Made by a program: the position numbers and the translations under genes. DNA of 64,000 bases from Dirofilaria immitis (Eukaryota > Nematoda > Chromadorea > Rhabditida > Onchocercidae): positions 930,001-994,000 of the forward strand of contig JAKNDB010000079.1 in assembly GCA_024305405.1 (NCBI GenBank), given 5' to 3'. The stretch's first letter is position 1. Each line of letters begins with the position of its first letter. Of this stretch, positions 1 to 12,320 are shown piece after piece. Below the pieces are notes generated by a model. The model did no database searches, was not told the origin of the DNA, and saw nothing but the letters and a program-made list of their open reading frames with translations.

Positions 1-23
1 ATATTATTTCTAATAAATAAAAG

Positions 24-183
24 ATAACAAAGAATGATTTAGCAATTCGTACAGTAAGCTTAGTTTTTTATTAGTCTTTTTGAAAAATTTAAGTGCTTGA
101 TAGAAGCTCATAAAGAAAAAGTTCAAATTTTAAGAGCAATTGTTAAATGTTTGATGAAAAATTCCAACCAGGCTGCATCCTGA
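24..183 (+). CDS. 3' end of an unidentified gene (two last exons, 5' part outside the window)
   Basis: Two short coding-like pieces read in one frame. Positions 24-53 encode ITKNDLAIRT and end at a good donor (GTAAGC at 54). After a 40-bp intron ending TTTAAG, positions 94-183 encode a 29-residue, helix-prone, lysine-rich tail (starts CLIEAHKEKVQILRA, ends NSNQAAS) with stop TGA at 181-183. An AATAAA at 405-410 could be its polyadenylation signal. The protein family is not recognised. The tiny intron and matching phase argue for a real gene end, but the pieces are short and chance is possible. If real, the gene runs tail to tail with the receptor gene that ends at 2918. Confidence 0.35.
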
Positions 184-2534
184 TTGATTAAAATTGCATT
201 TCAACTGACAAAGTATTATCTTAAAATAGAACTAAATGAGATCCAGGTTTTCTCTCTTTTCTTTTTTGAAAGTTTTTTATTAATTTTTATAATATTCGGG
301 AATATATATTATATAAATGATATATTTATCGATTAATCAATATAGCTATTAATCATGAAATATGCATATTGGAAGAAATTTTATCAATAATTATATGAAT
401 ATTGAATAAAGCTATATCTTTACTTCTTCTGCAAATTCAGTAAAAATTTTCAAATAAAAGAGAAAATCAAAGATTTAAAAAAATTCATAATTTTAAATGA
501 TTGTCAAAGTACTTTTGTTTATTTGATGAATAAATTTTGAATTTTGTAATGATTTTATAGTTTTCAAAATATTATATAATTTTTCTATGATATTAAAATT
601 CTTAAATTTTAATATCGAAATTTCCTATTTCTTTACATTTTTGTTAAAATTGCTATTTGCAGGTGTACTAATTTTTAAAATAAATTTCTGATAAATTCAA
701 TTAGAATTTCTAAAACCGTAATTGGTAATAATTTAATTTTAATCTTTTATGAACTCCAATTTCTTTCTATTGTTTAGAAAAATAAACCTAAGGGATATTT
801 CCCATAAGCTCTCCATTCTTATTAATTTAGTTCCAAGTTGAAACTTTACAAGCCTTAATCATTTATACTTATGTTTCAAATTGAAAAATTATAATCAAAA
901 TTCATAAATTAATATGTCTATTTGATTCGATGGTAACTTTATTTCCTGGTCATTCATTCATTTAACCTAAAATCAACGAAGAAAAAAAGAGAGAAAATGA
1001 CAAAAAGTTAATCGTTCTAAAAGTAATATAAAGAGAAAAAAATGATCGGACAAATATGTATTAGTTATATTTAATTATTTATGGTTTGCTACTAAAGATA
1101 CAAGAAAAAATTTTGCAACTAAATTTTCAACTTTTCTATGTAACATACATAACGCAAAAATGTTTGGTGTATTCTCTACATCTGAAATATGCTTTAACTC
1201 CAAATTAGGAATTTGATTTTATTAAATAAGCGTTTTACTTTAAAATGTGTCATGGCAACTATTGGTCACCTTGTATTGATTAACTTTTATTAATTTAATT
1301 TAATTATATTGATTGATCGTTCAGTTTTTATTCTAGGATGAGAAGAATCGACTATTAAATTAAGAGATTCAACCTTAATTTTAAAGTTCAAATATAGATA
1401 AATGCTGATAATTAATATCGGTAAGAATATAATACTAATGACAAACAAATCCTTTCAAGCAAAAAACGGATTCCATAATCATCGCTGTATTTTACTAAAA
1501 CATAAAATCCATTATATTAAATCGCAAACGAGAAAAGACTTTATAATATTTCAGATAAAATAGAATCTTATAAAAATAATTTAGATTGAAAGAGGTATTT
1601 GAGTGTAAACAAATAATTTTAATTAATATTTAAAAATTAAATCTTCAAAATTTGAAAAATTTCTCTTGGAATCTTTTATAGTAATATCTACTTATTCATT
1701 ATCATATGTCCTATATATTACCATAATCATACACATCTATTTTCTCATAATCATAAATTTTAAAAATTACTTATTCAAAATAAAATCTATGGTTGATATT
1801 TTCATCCTCCAAAATTGCTCTAATAAAATCATTATTCTTCAAGATGATTGTAATAACTACGATGGGAATATTATTTATTTTTCAATTTTTTTCCGTTGAA
1901 ACTCAATTATTGTTCAAAAATTTCCTCACAATAAAATATTTTAAAATAAATAATTTCTTATAAATTCTCATTCAAATAATTCTATCATAAGTGTGAAAAT
2001 TTAAATTATTTGCATTGGAAAAAAAAACAAATCATTGAAATATATGTACATCGTTATTTTTTAATTAATCAAAACGATAAGCAAAGTAATAAACCAATCG
2101 ATCTTTCTGTCCTCCTCTCTCTCTTTCTCTCGTCCTCTTTCCTCCTCTCTACCTTTTCTATCTCAAATTTAAGATTTGTTGAAATTGGTTGAAGTCTATT
2201 TATTTCCATATTAATTTCTCTAATTTAATGATTAAGGTTAATTTATTCACTTATTCATTTTTATTAATTTAATTAATGAAAAAAATTATTAGTTATCAAT
2301 ATTTATGATTTTTTTGTCAATAAATGTAACACATTTTATTTTTAAAATTTCAAAACTTTTCGGGAATAAAATAATCAGCCAAACTTATCAACGTCCATTT
2401 ACTTTTATATTTTTTTCTTTCTCATTATCACCATAACTTTTTAACTATTTATTAATTTCTTTTCTCGAATGTTTATTTAATTTTTCTCGAACATCACTTA
2501 GTTTTATAAAATATTTTGTCTGAAATTATTTCAG
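184..2534. other. AT-rich intergenic stretch
   Basis: No gene is recognisable here. Short ORFs at 1666-1899 and 2010-2192 are low-complexity Ile/Phe/Ser peptides without splice-site or family support. A pyrimidine-rich tract (CT repeats, about 2104-2160) is the only striking sequence. Confidence 0.6.
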
Positions 2535-2648
2535 CTCTACAATTGAGATCAGCGATCAAATATCAAGAAATTTAGTTCAACATCATTCAGAACTCATTCC
2601 AAAAACTTATCGTAATAATTGGATCAAGGTAACAGATGAAAATGTCAG
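2535..2648 (+). other. isolated exon-like segment
   Basis: A nematode-like acceptor (ATTTCAG, ending 2534) opens a frame with better-than-background composition. It encodes roughly STIEISDQISRNLVQ, a middle part, and then YRNNWIKVTDENV. It can leave through donors at 2631 (GTAACA) or 2649 (GTAATT), or stop at a TAA just after. No partner exon or family could be identified. It lies between the + strand gene end at 183 and the - strand receptor gene, so it may be an exon of an unseen gene, an untranslated exon, or chance. Confidence 0.25.
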
Positions 2649-2886
2649 GTAATTATTACATGAATGAAATAAGAACCTAAACTGTTTATTGCTAATAAAG
2701 TGCAAAATTCAACTTTTAAATAGGAGAAAGAGGCTAAAAATTAAAATTAGAATATAGTATGGGAAAAAGAAAAGAGAAAAATATACAGTGATAGCATAAA
2801 TTTAACTATTAAATGGAAATATTGCTAATCACTTTGTATAAAATTATTCAAATTTTACAAGAAAAATTTTTAATTAATTGGAAAAG

Positions 2887-2892
2887 TTTATT
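2887..2892 (-). promoter_or_regulatory. polyadenylation signal of the receptor gene
   Basis: TTTATT on the + strand reads AATAAA on the - strand, about 25 nt past the receptor stop codon (2918-2920), a normal distance for 3' end processing. Confidence 0.55.
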
Positions 2893-2917
2893 TTTCAGAA
2901 TGGAAAAATAAAAAAAT

Positions 2918-5900
2918 TTAAACAGTTAAATGTGGAGCACTAAGTATAATGATACATGTTGATAGTGTAATAAATAATGAGAAACAAATAAGGCATGCTC
3001 GATCAACAACCATCGCACTAAATTTCCAATCATTTCGCAAACGTTCTGATTCCTCTTCCTCTGTCATCTGATCACTGATCTAAAAAACTTATCATTTGAT
3101 GATTGATTAAAAAACAAAAAGAAAGAAAAGTTTAAAATTGACAAAGTATGCATATTTTTGTCAAAAATTAATAATGAAATTAACTGAAAAGTCTCGCATA
3201 TTATATTCATTTCAATCCATTATTAAATGTAAACAAATGGCAACAATTCTTTGATATCAAGAAATTAAAAACTATGATAATTCATAATCAATATAGTAAA
3301 ATTTATTTTATATCTTTCTACAAACCTATAAAGTTATTGCCATTAAAATTGGAATTAAAATTAATCGCCAATTCAAGAAGCAAAATTATAATTAATTAAT
3401 CGATTGAATACTAATCACAAGATCGATAGCAAGCAAGTACTGTGAAAGGAAATTGAAAGAATTTTTGAAGAAAGAGTTCAAGAGGATATGAAATCAGCTA
3501 GGATAAAGATGGAAATGTTTATAATTAACAAAATTTGTCTATTCAATCGATCAATTTAACAGTCATATTTGATTTCCCTTTAATTTTATGACTGAATAAA
3601 CGACTGAAAAGAGTTACGATATAATAGAGAAATTTATTACTAATCAATTGATCAATTTAGCAATCATATTTGATTTACCATTCAATTTTACGACTAAATA
3701 AAACGATGGAAGAGAATTAATGATATACGAGAGAAATTTATCACTATCTAATCGATCAGTTTAACAATCATATTACGTTTATCATTCAATATTTTACGGC
3801 TGCCTAAAATGATATTAGAAGTGTTAAATTTGTTATGATTTATGTAAAAATTACATTCTAAAAAAAGTATTCAAAATCAAATAAAGTATAAAAGCCAAAA
3901 AAATTATTCGTAGTAAAAACTAAAATTTAATTTGTTTATTTGATTTTAGTTAGTATTAAAGTTACAAAGCTTTTTATTTTTTTAAATAAAGTAAAGCACC
4001 TGTTTTAACTTCAAATAAAGCTGATAAAGTAATAAAATTTGCGCATCAGAAGCATTTCTTCCTATTAAAATTTCTTCATTAATAGGATTATAATCATCTT
4101 CTTTTGTTCTGCTACTAGTTTCTGAATCTGTCAATGCTTCACCACAACTATATATGGTACCAGGTCGTGACATCATTAATAACCATGGAAGCCATTCCAA
4201 TAATATTCGTCGCATCTTCAAGTAACATTTTTTTGTTAAATGTTAAATAGTAAAAATATTGATTGTTTTAATTATTTTCAATTAAAAGATAATCGCTATC
4301 ATTTCCCAAATTGCGAATAATATGCAAAAAAAGAAGCGTAAAGAAAGCAAAAAGATACAAGTGGTGTCATAACATGACTTTCAGGTGTTCGACAATTCAA
4401 ATTAAGTACGACAACAGTGAAAACTACGGATGCTGATACAACCAACATACAACATGAAAAAAATACACCTAAATAATGATTATTATTATTATTATTATTA
4501 TTATCAGTTGAAGAGTAAATAACCGAGTTAATAAAACTTACCAGAGACATTTAAGATGATAGCAAATGGAAAATGTTGGTCAATCTTCTGATATTTTCAA
4601 TTTTCATTAGACTACTTGCAAAATAAAATTAAAAAAAAAAAAAAAAACCAAACAAACCAATTAATGGCACAGCTTCACTAGTTGGAGGTGTCATTTCAGC
4701 AACCATACTCAAAAAGAATACGATGGATAATAAAATCGTAATTTCTGCAATAATTTATATGTATTAGATAACAGTTTAAATCAATACATTATTAGAATTT
4801 TTAAATTTTCGAAAATTGATTTTCAAAAAGTTGAAAAAATTCTCAAGAATATTTGTATTCGAATTGCTCGAAAATATAAATCTTCTAGAGATTTTCAAAT
4901 TAGGATAGAGCAAGTCTGAAATTTGAATATTTTAATTCAAAAACTAGTGAGATGAGATTGAAAACAAAAATATTACATAGAATCAAACCTAGTGTAATCT
5001 TTTCTCCAGCGTCTGGTGGTAATGTAAAGCCAAGTATAGTCATCATTGAGATTAATAAGCTTGGTATTAATAAATTAAAACCTTAATATGCTAATGTAAA
5101 GTCTATTTGAAAGGATGCAGTAGTTTGAAGTCAAAACTTGAATTTTTAAAAATATTTTGAACAAATTTGATTTTTTAATGAAATAATACAAGAATTAAAA
5201 GAAATGAAAAATCGGAAAATCTGGAAATCAACAAACTTATGTTTGAGCATTATATATTAAAATTGGAACTAAATATGCAAAATATTATGATAAAAATATA
5301 CATCAGTTAAAATTCTTCCATATAATTTGATAGTTATAAAATACAGAAACAAGCAAAACTTATTAATTAGTAAACAAACCATAATATAAAGTTCTACGAC
5401 GAATATGCATATAGAATGTAATTGTTGGATAAGGTTCCGGACAGCATACGAAATGTTTAACATTACGTACGGCAGGTGTTGCAATTAAATCCCATTCACC
5501 ATTCAAAACATAATCACTGATATCCATTTGATGTGCTAAAAAAATAATAATAAATTGATAAAATAAAAGGAGAATAACGATCGTAAAAATGTCAATTTAG
5601 AACTTTAGCCATATCTTTTGATATTGACGTGATTATTATTATTATTATTAAATAGGCTACGAACGTGAATGATTGCTTAAAAAAGAATGTGTTAATTAAA
5701 TCATCGAACGGCAATATCAAATGATCTGGCTGCTTTCTGGATATTTTTTACAGTTTAAGCTATTTCTCTCCCGTCATTGGTTACAATATCGAGAATATAT
5801 AATTAATTATATCAGTATAATAATTGATTCAATATATTCTACCTGAATTGCTATCATCAGAATCAATTTGCAAATCTAATGCGAATCCATTGTGCGTCCA

Positions 5901-7238
5901 TGAACCAAACTATAAATAAACTTATAACAACAACAAGGTGAAATTTAGAGCAGGAACTTTTGCACATACTGAGCATCTCTATATCTTTAGCGAAATGCAT
6001 TATGTATAAAGATTTATTAACTTTGATTCAACATAATTCAAAACTTGAATCATTAAGCATTTATCAGATAAGTAGTCCGAGTAATGATTTCAAGAACAGT
6101 ATTAGCTATTACCGAATGCTCTTCAAGATTTTTGCGAACTACCCGTTCTTTGTTCTGCCTGGCTAGTTTTGATTTTATTAAGAACCTATTACAATCTAGG
6201 CTTTTTACATTTTATTCGAGAAATCCTTCACTTTAATCAAATGACAAAAAATAGAGTATAAATTATATTATTTCATTACCAATTAATATTTCAAGTTTCT
6301 GTTTTGATCACGTAAAGTATATTTATAATTATAAAAATGTGTGAAAGACGTTTGTAAATCATAGACTAATGAAATACAACACTTACTTTTAGTCCACAAA
6401 TTTGGTCATCAAATGGAAACCAAGTAATATCCAATTTGCAGCTGAATTTCAAAATACCAGGTGGTATCCAATTCACTTCTCCACTACTGTACACTAACAA
6501 ATTGCTTTTAAAAGTTGAATCAAAATTATCATCAGCGCTGTAAAAAATTTTGATAACAGAAAGTTTTTTTAATGCCATTCAAATCGACCTTTTGGATACA
6601 GCATAAATTATTAATTCTCAAATATTATGTCTTTCTATAGGAAGTTTAAATATTTGAAACTTAACATTATTTTTGTGGTGAAAGCTTAATAGTGAAACCT
6701 GTTATATAACAAAATATCAGGCCTCCATATTCGTGAATTATCTCCTGGAAAATGCAGATCCTTGATACCGCCATATTCTCGAGGATCCCATTTTAATTTA
6801 TAATCTTTCCAAATCTGTAAATTATGATGCAAATATCAACAAAAAATTAGAAATAAATCTTTCAAAAAGAACTTCATTTTCTACATTTCCATTCTATGAT
6901 AAATTCTAAAAATTTGAAACTCCGATCGAATGATTAAGAAAGGAATTTAAATGATTTGCAAAAAGTTAGAATTTTTAGATATTTTCTTAAAAAGCAGCAA
7001 GTAATAATGTAAAACTTGCATATCGGATCCATGCATTAATTTGGACCACTTGATTTTTCTCATCCACGTCAACAATTTGTTGCAAGAAAAGTCTCATTTT
7101 GATAACTAATGGAGTACTTGAATTACTTACAGGTCGTTCTAATACATTATAATTAGTTAATAAATCAGCATATAATTGCTTTTCATCAATGCTGGCAGAT
7201 ACAAAATTTGCCATCAAAATTAGTAACAAAACAAACAA
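2918..7238 (-). CDS. nicotinic acetylcholine receptor alpha-type subunit (Cys-loop ligand-gated cation channel)
   Basis: Ten exons on the - strand: 7238-7020, 6814-6699, 6537-6387, 5909-5843, 5535-5380, 5081-4989, 4744-4658, 4468-4359, 4215-4000 and 3079-2918. They sum to 1377 nt (458 aa), and all phases join. Residues 1-16 ([16 protein letters not shown]) are a signal peptide. The ligand-binding domain has WRPDILLYN (loop A), GSWTHNG (loop B), a canonical Cys-loop with 13 residues between C145 and C159 ([15 protein letters not shown]), and vicinal cysteines C215-C216 in FVCCPEPYP (loop C), which mark an alpha-type subunit. [19 protein letters not shown] starts M1; [17 protein letters not shown] is M2, with the GEK motif typical of cation-selective channels; M3 follows [14 protein letters not shown]. 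The cytoplasmic loop is short; the final exon has [12 protein letters not shown]4 and the stop. The M2-M3 text resembles the nematode ACR-16/alpha7-like group (from memory). Exon 1 leaves through a GC donor (GCAAGT). Confidence 0.92.
3080..3999 (-). other. last intron of the receptor gene, with a ~107-bp tandem repeat
   Basis: This intron separates the cytoplasmic-loop exon from the M4 exon. Its middle part (about 3543-3790) is a diverged tandem repeat of roughly 107 bp in about 2.3 copies. Each copy carries ATCGATCAATTTAAC-like, ATCATATTTGATTT-like and GAGAAATTTAT-like blocks in the same order. No extra exon is needed: exon 9 ends LYLKLKQ in phase 0 and exon 10 starts [10 protein letters not shown]. 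Confidence 0.6.
3543..3790. repeat. diverged ~107-bp tandem repeat
   Basis: Three successive blocks start near 3543, 3650 and 3756 with variants of AATCGATCAATTTAACA, followed by a shared tail containing TTTTACGACTAAATAAAACG-like text. The third copy is incomplete. Confidence 0.6.
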
Positions 7239-8500
7239 ACGAGAAAATGGATGGCATTTGATATATTAATATGCGAAGCGACTTAATCAAAAATGAAAAA
7301 AATATATTCGAAGATTGATTTGCGAAAGTACAAATATGATACCAGAAGAGAATGACGAAATGCAGAACACAGAACAAAATAGAAGATATCTAGCCCAGTA
7401 CTAAATACTGTCCCAATAATGATGAAATTGAAATTTAGAGTCAGACTAGGTACAAATAGCTGAGGATATCGTAACTGCAAAGGATAAGCACAGTTTATTT
7501 TTCAGCTCTTCAACATATGTAAACAAAATGAAGATGATTAAGATATTGACGGGAACTTAGAATTCAACAATTTTAAACATTGCTATTTTTAGTGTAATTG
7601 CAATAGTTTTAATTCAGATATTTCGCTATAAATAAAAGATTGAAAATCGGTAATCTTTAGCTTATATAAAAAAATTCATATATGATCATGTCATCAAGTA
7701 AAACTTTTAACAAGACATTTGAAACAATTTTTCATGACATTGATAATTTGATTAGTGAATTACGGTTTAAAACTTTAATTAGCTCAAATTTTGTTAAAAG
7801 GAATTTGCATTGTTCGTCATGCTTTTGTAAATATAAAATGATAGCTAAAACAATTCGGTTTGCTGAATTCCTTTCATTATATAACAGTATTTGTAACCTA
7901 AGTATTTGTTCTTCATAAAAAATATTTTGTAAAATGGAAGTTCCTTAAAGTTTTAATTTTTTCTTCCTTGCAACTTGATAAATAAAAGAATTTAGTACTA
8001 CATCTGAATATTTAACAATATTGATTGGTAACAGTCTAATTCAATCAATTTCAAACATTGCTAAAGGTACACAGCATTGGTGCTTCAGTAATTTTTGTTT
8101 GTTTGTTTTTGGAAGAGGAAACTAAATCATATTATCTAATACTGGCTTTAATATTTCAATCAATGAACTGAAATCAAAATATTTCTATTCGTTATTATTA
8201 ATATAATCGTATAATATCCAAAAACATTAACTTTGAGAAGAATTGATAAATGACAGCTCATTTTAACTGGCAGTTTCTTCTATTAAAGATCTTATCGATC
8301 AATCTCATCACTTTTTAATATCTCAACGGAATCAACTATTTATCATTTTATTTATACAAATAAGAATTGATATTCTTGCCAATTTTTCTTTTCTTCTTAA
8401 TAAAAAATGCTGTTACTTTGGAGATTACGTCTAAGATTAAAAAGTTTATCTAAGTATTCAATTATAGTGTTTATTTCAAAAAATCATCAACGATAACAAT
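7239..8500. other. receptor gene upstream region and intergenic DNA
   Basis: No further gene is recognisable. This stretch should contain the 5' flank of the - strand receptor gene. Overlapping - strand ORFs at 7186-7480 run through the signal-peptide exon in other frames and are shadows. A + strand ORF at 7682-7918 (78 aa, Ser/Phe/Lys-rich with a few cysteines) has no splice or family support. Confidence 0.5.
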
Positions 8501-8845
8501 GAGTATTTATATGTACAGTTATTGATGATTCGTACAATTGAGGTTGACAGAAGTGGCCAAGTTATTCTTACATTAAATTCTCTGCTACAAATTTTAATCT
8601 ATGAATTTCACTTTATTTACTTTATTAGAGAATATTTTGCTATAAATATGTAAATAAACGGTTTTTGAGAACAAAATTATTTTCTTATAATTTTGTAAAG
8701 ATTTTACGACCTTCTCCTTACTACAATATTATTTTTCTTTAATTATACAAGTTGTAGAAACGTTACTGCAGAATATCTGAAGTCTATCTCTAGTAGGAAT
8801 AACTTGTTATGTTTATTATATAAGTGAGGAAAGTTATATTTTGAT
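8501..8845 (+). repeat. inverted repeat, left arm
   Basis: The segment from GAGTATTTATATGTACAGTT to TAAGTGAGGA and slightly beyond is matched in reverse complement at 10806-11162. Shared blocks include AGAAGTGGCCAAGTTATTCT, GCTATAAATATGTAAATAA and AGGAATAACTTGTTATG. Similarity is clear but imperfect (many substitutions and small indels), so the duplication is not recent. No transposase ORF is visible. Confidence 0.75.
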
Positions 8846-9841
8846 TGTAATATATTTAATTTTCAATGCTAATTTATTTAGAAAAACTTTGGAGAATCGA
8901 TTATTTTGAATATAACAATTAATTTAATATGAATTATCTTGCTGTTTAATTTCATGGGGCATCAGTATTTATGTGAAGCCAACCATTTAATATGAAAAAA
9001 ATATTGTTATCCATATTAATATCCATCTCAGTGGATAATTTGTTTTTCTTTTATCAATTAGAATTTGATAAAATTAACAAATTTTCATATAATAAATGAT
9101 TCATTTGATGATGACAATAATTTTGATAACAAACAGTGCTTTCTAAATTATCATTCATCAATTATTATTCAGATGGGAATAATCTTTGCCGTGATAATGT
9201 ATCAGTTGGATAATACTATTAAAAAACTACTGAGAAAATATTTTCGGAATCTCCAACGAAATTAAAAGATCTCCATTTGGAATGGCTTAGTCTTAGGCTT
9301 AGTCTTAAAAATGATTTCATCAATGCTTTTGCTTGGATTTTCAAATTTAAGCTTGATTTTCAAATTTAATGTGCATATATGTGTTAAAATGAGCAAATTA
9401 AAATTAAACATAATTAAATTGATAAATTTGCAATGAATCAAAAAGTAATTTACAATTTTGACAACATAAAAACTACGAATGTATATTGTTCAGGTATTAG
9501 AGTATTTATCACCAATTTGAATAATAATGCACCGGAAAAATAAAGTTTTATCATACATGTTTATTCTAACATACATGTAATTCCATCAGTTCCTAATTTT
9601 AGCATTAACATAAAACGGATGGAAATTAAAATGACATTTTGCTCTGATTCCGCAATCGTTTTCTTCGATAGACAATATTGTTAACAATTCGATAAATTTT
9701 CTTTGATAGATAAGCAAATACAAAAGTTCAATCAAAATCCTGTTCCATCAATACAGAAATTCATTAGTTTTATCATTAACAGCATTTTAGCCATATAAGA
9801 GCTAATATGCACAGTGAACAAAAAATATGAAAGGTACCAAT
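8846..9841. other. spacer of the inverted repeat, no clear gene
   Basis: A 66-codon + strand ORF at 9065-9265 (MIKLTNFHIINDSFDDDNNFD and onward, with QCFLNYHSSIIIQMGIIFAV) is preceded by an acceptor-like TATCAATTAG. It is too short and unassigned to call a gene. Around 9290-9370 there is a block (TTCATCAATGCTTTTGCTTG) that recurs in similar form near 11462, outside the right arm. Confidence 0.35.
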
Positions 9842-9940
9842 ATAATAAAAGGTATGCAAAGATAATAAAAGGTATGCAAAGATAATAAAAGGTATGCAAA
9901 GATAATAAAAGGTATGCAAAGATAATAAAAGATATGCAAA
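9842..9940. repeat. 20-bp minisatellite, five copies
   Basis: Unit ATAATAAAAGGTATGCAAAG is repeated five times; the fifth unit has two substitutions. It creates two overlapping - strand ORFs of repeated Leu/Phe/Tyr-rich peptides that are not genes. Confidence 0.9.
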
Positions 9941-10102
9941 AAGCATAAAATAAGTTAAGAAAAGCATTAAAAAAATGAAGTGATAATATATAAATAAAAT
10001 ATATGTAAATAAAGCATGAAAAAAGTATATCCATCTATTAGAGTATACTGTTATGGTATTATACGAATGATTTTTCGACATTATGAATTAGCATATTCCT
10101 TT

Positions 10103-10500
10103 TCAAACTCTCTTTATGATTAAAATTTTCCCCATATTTCGACATTTGTAGGGCTTCACACCGTTATGAATTCTCATATGAATTTTCAAATTCGATAAAA
10201 GCGAGAAACTTTTCCTACATTCCGAATATTCTAAATTTTCTTTTAAATTAAAATTTCTCTGACATCTCGGACAACTGCAAGGTTTTTCACCAGTGTGAAT
10301 TCGCATATGTTTTTTCAAATTCGATGGTCGTGAAAAATTTTTCTTACATTCCGAATAACTGTATGGCTTCTTATTGGTATGAATTCGCATATAAGCTTTC
10401 AAATTTCTTGCCAATTTTTATTGCATGTAGGATATTCAATTATTTTCGTTTTCTTTTTTCCTTCTTCATCCGCTTCTTGAATCGATATATTCGATGATTT
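10103..10500 (-). pseudogene. degenerate C2H2 zinc-finger gene fragment
   Basis: The - strand ORF 10414-10103 encodes zinc-finger text with TGEKP-type linkers: RPSNLKKHMRIHTGEKP, CPRCQRNF and LLSNLKIHMRIHNGVKPYKC. C2H2 fingers normally bind DNA. Here the array is damaged: in two fingers the first zinc cysteine is replaced by tyrosine (YSYSEC, EYSEC), and the second finger is fused to the third with its histidine half missing. Upstream (to about 10500) an acidic/lysine-rich segment ending EYPTCNKNW belongs to the same reading but is joined to ARNLKAYMRIH only through a one-base frameshift. It lies between the inverted repeat arms, which suggests a copied fragment. A functional, unusual gene is less likely. 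Confidence 0.7.
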
Positions 10501-10805
10501 TCTCTTTCAACATTCATTACCTTATTTATTTTTGTTCACTCATTATCTGCTTTTTGAATTTATATGCTAACTTACCATTTGAATGTTGCATAATTGAAAG
10601 ACGAAGAAAAACGAACAAATCAAGTTACATATTGATAAACATTCTTACGATTTCTAAAAAATATTCAAATTTAACAGTTTATGACACAACTACATCGAAG
10701 GAATAGTACTGATTGCGCGTCACATAAAGGATTCGATCGTGAGAAGAAATTTTTTCTAACAAGTGTTTTTTTCTAAAAAGTTAGTATTGAAAAATAAAGA
10801 TCTTG

Positions 10806-11162
10806 CAATCAATATTGTTAAAATATGGCATTCCTCACTTATAACATAAGCATAACAAGTTATTCCTATTAGAGATCGGCTCCAGATAATATACAGCAAA
10901 ATTTGTACAACATATATAACTAAGGAAAACATAAAACTGTCATAGGAAGAAGTTCACAAGATCCTTATGAAATCATAAGAAAATAATTTCGTTTTCAATA
11001 CTCGCTTATTTACATATTTATAGCAAAATATTCTCTAATAAAGTAAATAAAGTGAAATTCATAGATTAAAATTTGTAACAGAGAAGTTAATGTAAGAATA
11101 ACTTGGCCACTTCTGTCATTCTAAATTGTATGCATTGCCAATAACTGTACATATGAATACTC
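10806..11162 (-). repeat. inverted repeat, right arm
   Basis: Reverse-complement counterpart of 8501-8845. Blocks read in the opposite direction include AGAATAACTTGGCCACTTCT, TTATTTACATATTTATAGC and CATAACAAGTTATTCCTA. Together the arms bracket about 2 kb containing the broken zinc-finger gene and the 20-bp minisatellite. Confidence 0.75.
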
Positions 11163-12320
11163 GTCCAGGTAGGAGTGTCAATCAACATATAATAGAAATA
11201 GCAATCCATGTGTAATAATGTAGGAGGAGATTATTTGGTCATTGTTTAACACCATTGCTTAATCCTTTATATCAAAAAAATTTATTTGAATTACTGTTAC
11301 TATATTGTTTGATATAATTTATGCAAAGTAGTTATACATTTTTTTTTCTATAATTTCATTTCATTTCAATTTTTTTATATCTTCTAAATGAGGTAATATT
11401 AGCGGTGAAACGAAAATCGATATTAATATATCTTTTCTATAATTATATATGTCGAAATGGTTTCATCAATGTTTTTCCTCGGATTCGCAAATTTTTAACT
11501 AAGTTTAAACTTATTTTTAAAAATGATGAAAATATTTGAAAACATCGATATTTGAAATTTCACATTTGAAAAAAATGTCATCTATGACTAATACGTTTGT
11601 TACTGAAATAATTCAAATTTTGTAATAGTTGGTTGTATTAATATATACCGAATATTCCACCGATCAGTTTCAAAAAAAATACACTTAGAAAAATTGGTAA
11701 CCGATTAAATTTGTAAAATGGATCATAAATGAACGAAATTACAATATTATTTCGAACAACTAAAAAGAATCAAAAATCAAGTAAATTAGATTGATTTGAT
11801 CAATCAGAATTTAAATTCTGAAATTTTCAAATGAAGCAGATCAAAAGCACTACAACCGACATATCCAATTTTAAATAACGGTAGATAAAAATATTGTAGA
11901 AAGATTAATGGATTGGTAATACATGGAAAGCCAATCCTTATCAATTCACTTGGAAGGCATTGATATTATGAGGACATCCAGAGAGTGAAATCAGAATTTA
12001 TAGTTTTAGGTGTAGTTTTTAGATTTCAACATATTAAATTATTATCATAAATTGTCATTTACTTAAACTTTTTTATAGTATGCAATCTATGATCAGTTAA
12101 ATCACAATTTTTTGCATAATTATGCGAGCTTTTTTGTTTAAATATGGCGATTAAAAACAATTCATACAAAAAAAAATAAGTTTGGAGATTTTATTATATA
12201 GTATATATATATTATTTCATAATATATAATAACTATTTATTTTATAGTATGTATTATATACCATTTATTTTAATAGTATATAACTATGTATGTATTTTAT
12301 AGTACATGTATATTATGAAA
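11163..12320. other. AT-rich intergenic stretch
   Basis: No gene or RNA recognised. A block near 11455-11500 resembles one at 9310-9350, hinting at an older local duplication in this region. Confidence 0.5.

Noticed and set aside
7186..7480. Overlapping - strand ORFs upstream of the receptor start
   Set aside because: Other frames through the signal-peptide exon and its 5' flank, hydrophobic AT-rich peptides.
9732..10081. Two overlapping - strand ORFs of about 100 aa
   Set aside because: Built by the 20-bp minisatellite and AT-rich flanks; Leu/Phe/Tyr repeats in two frames.
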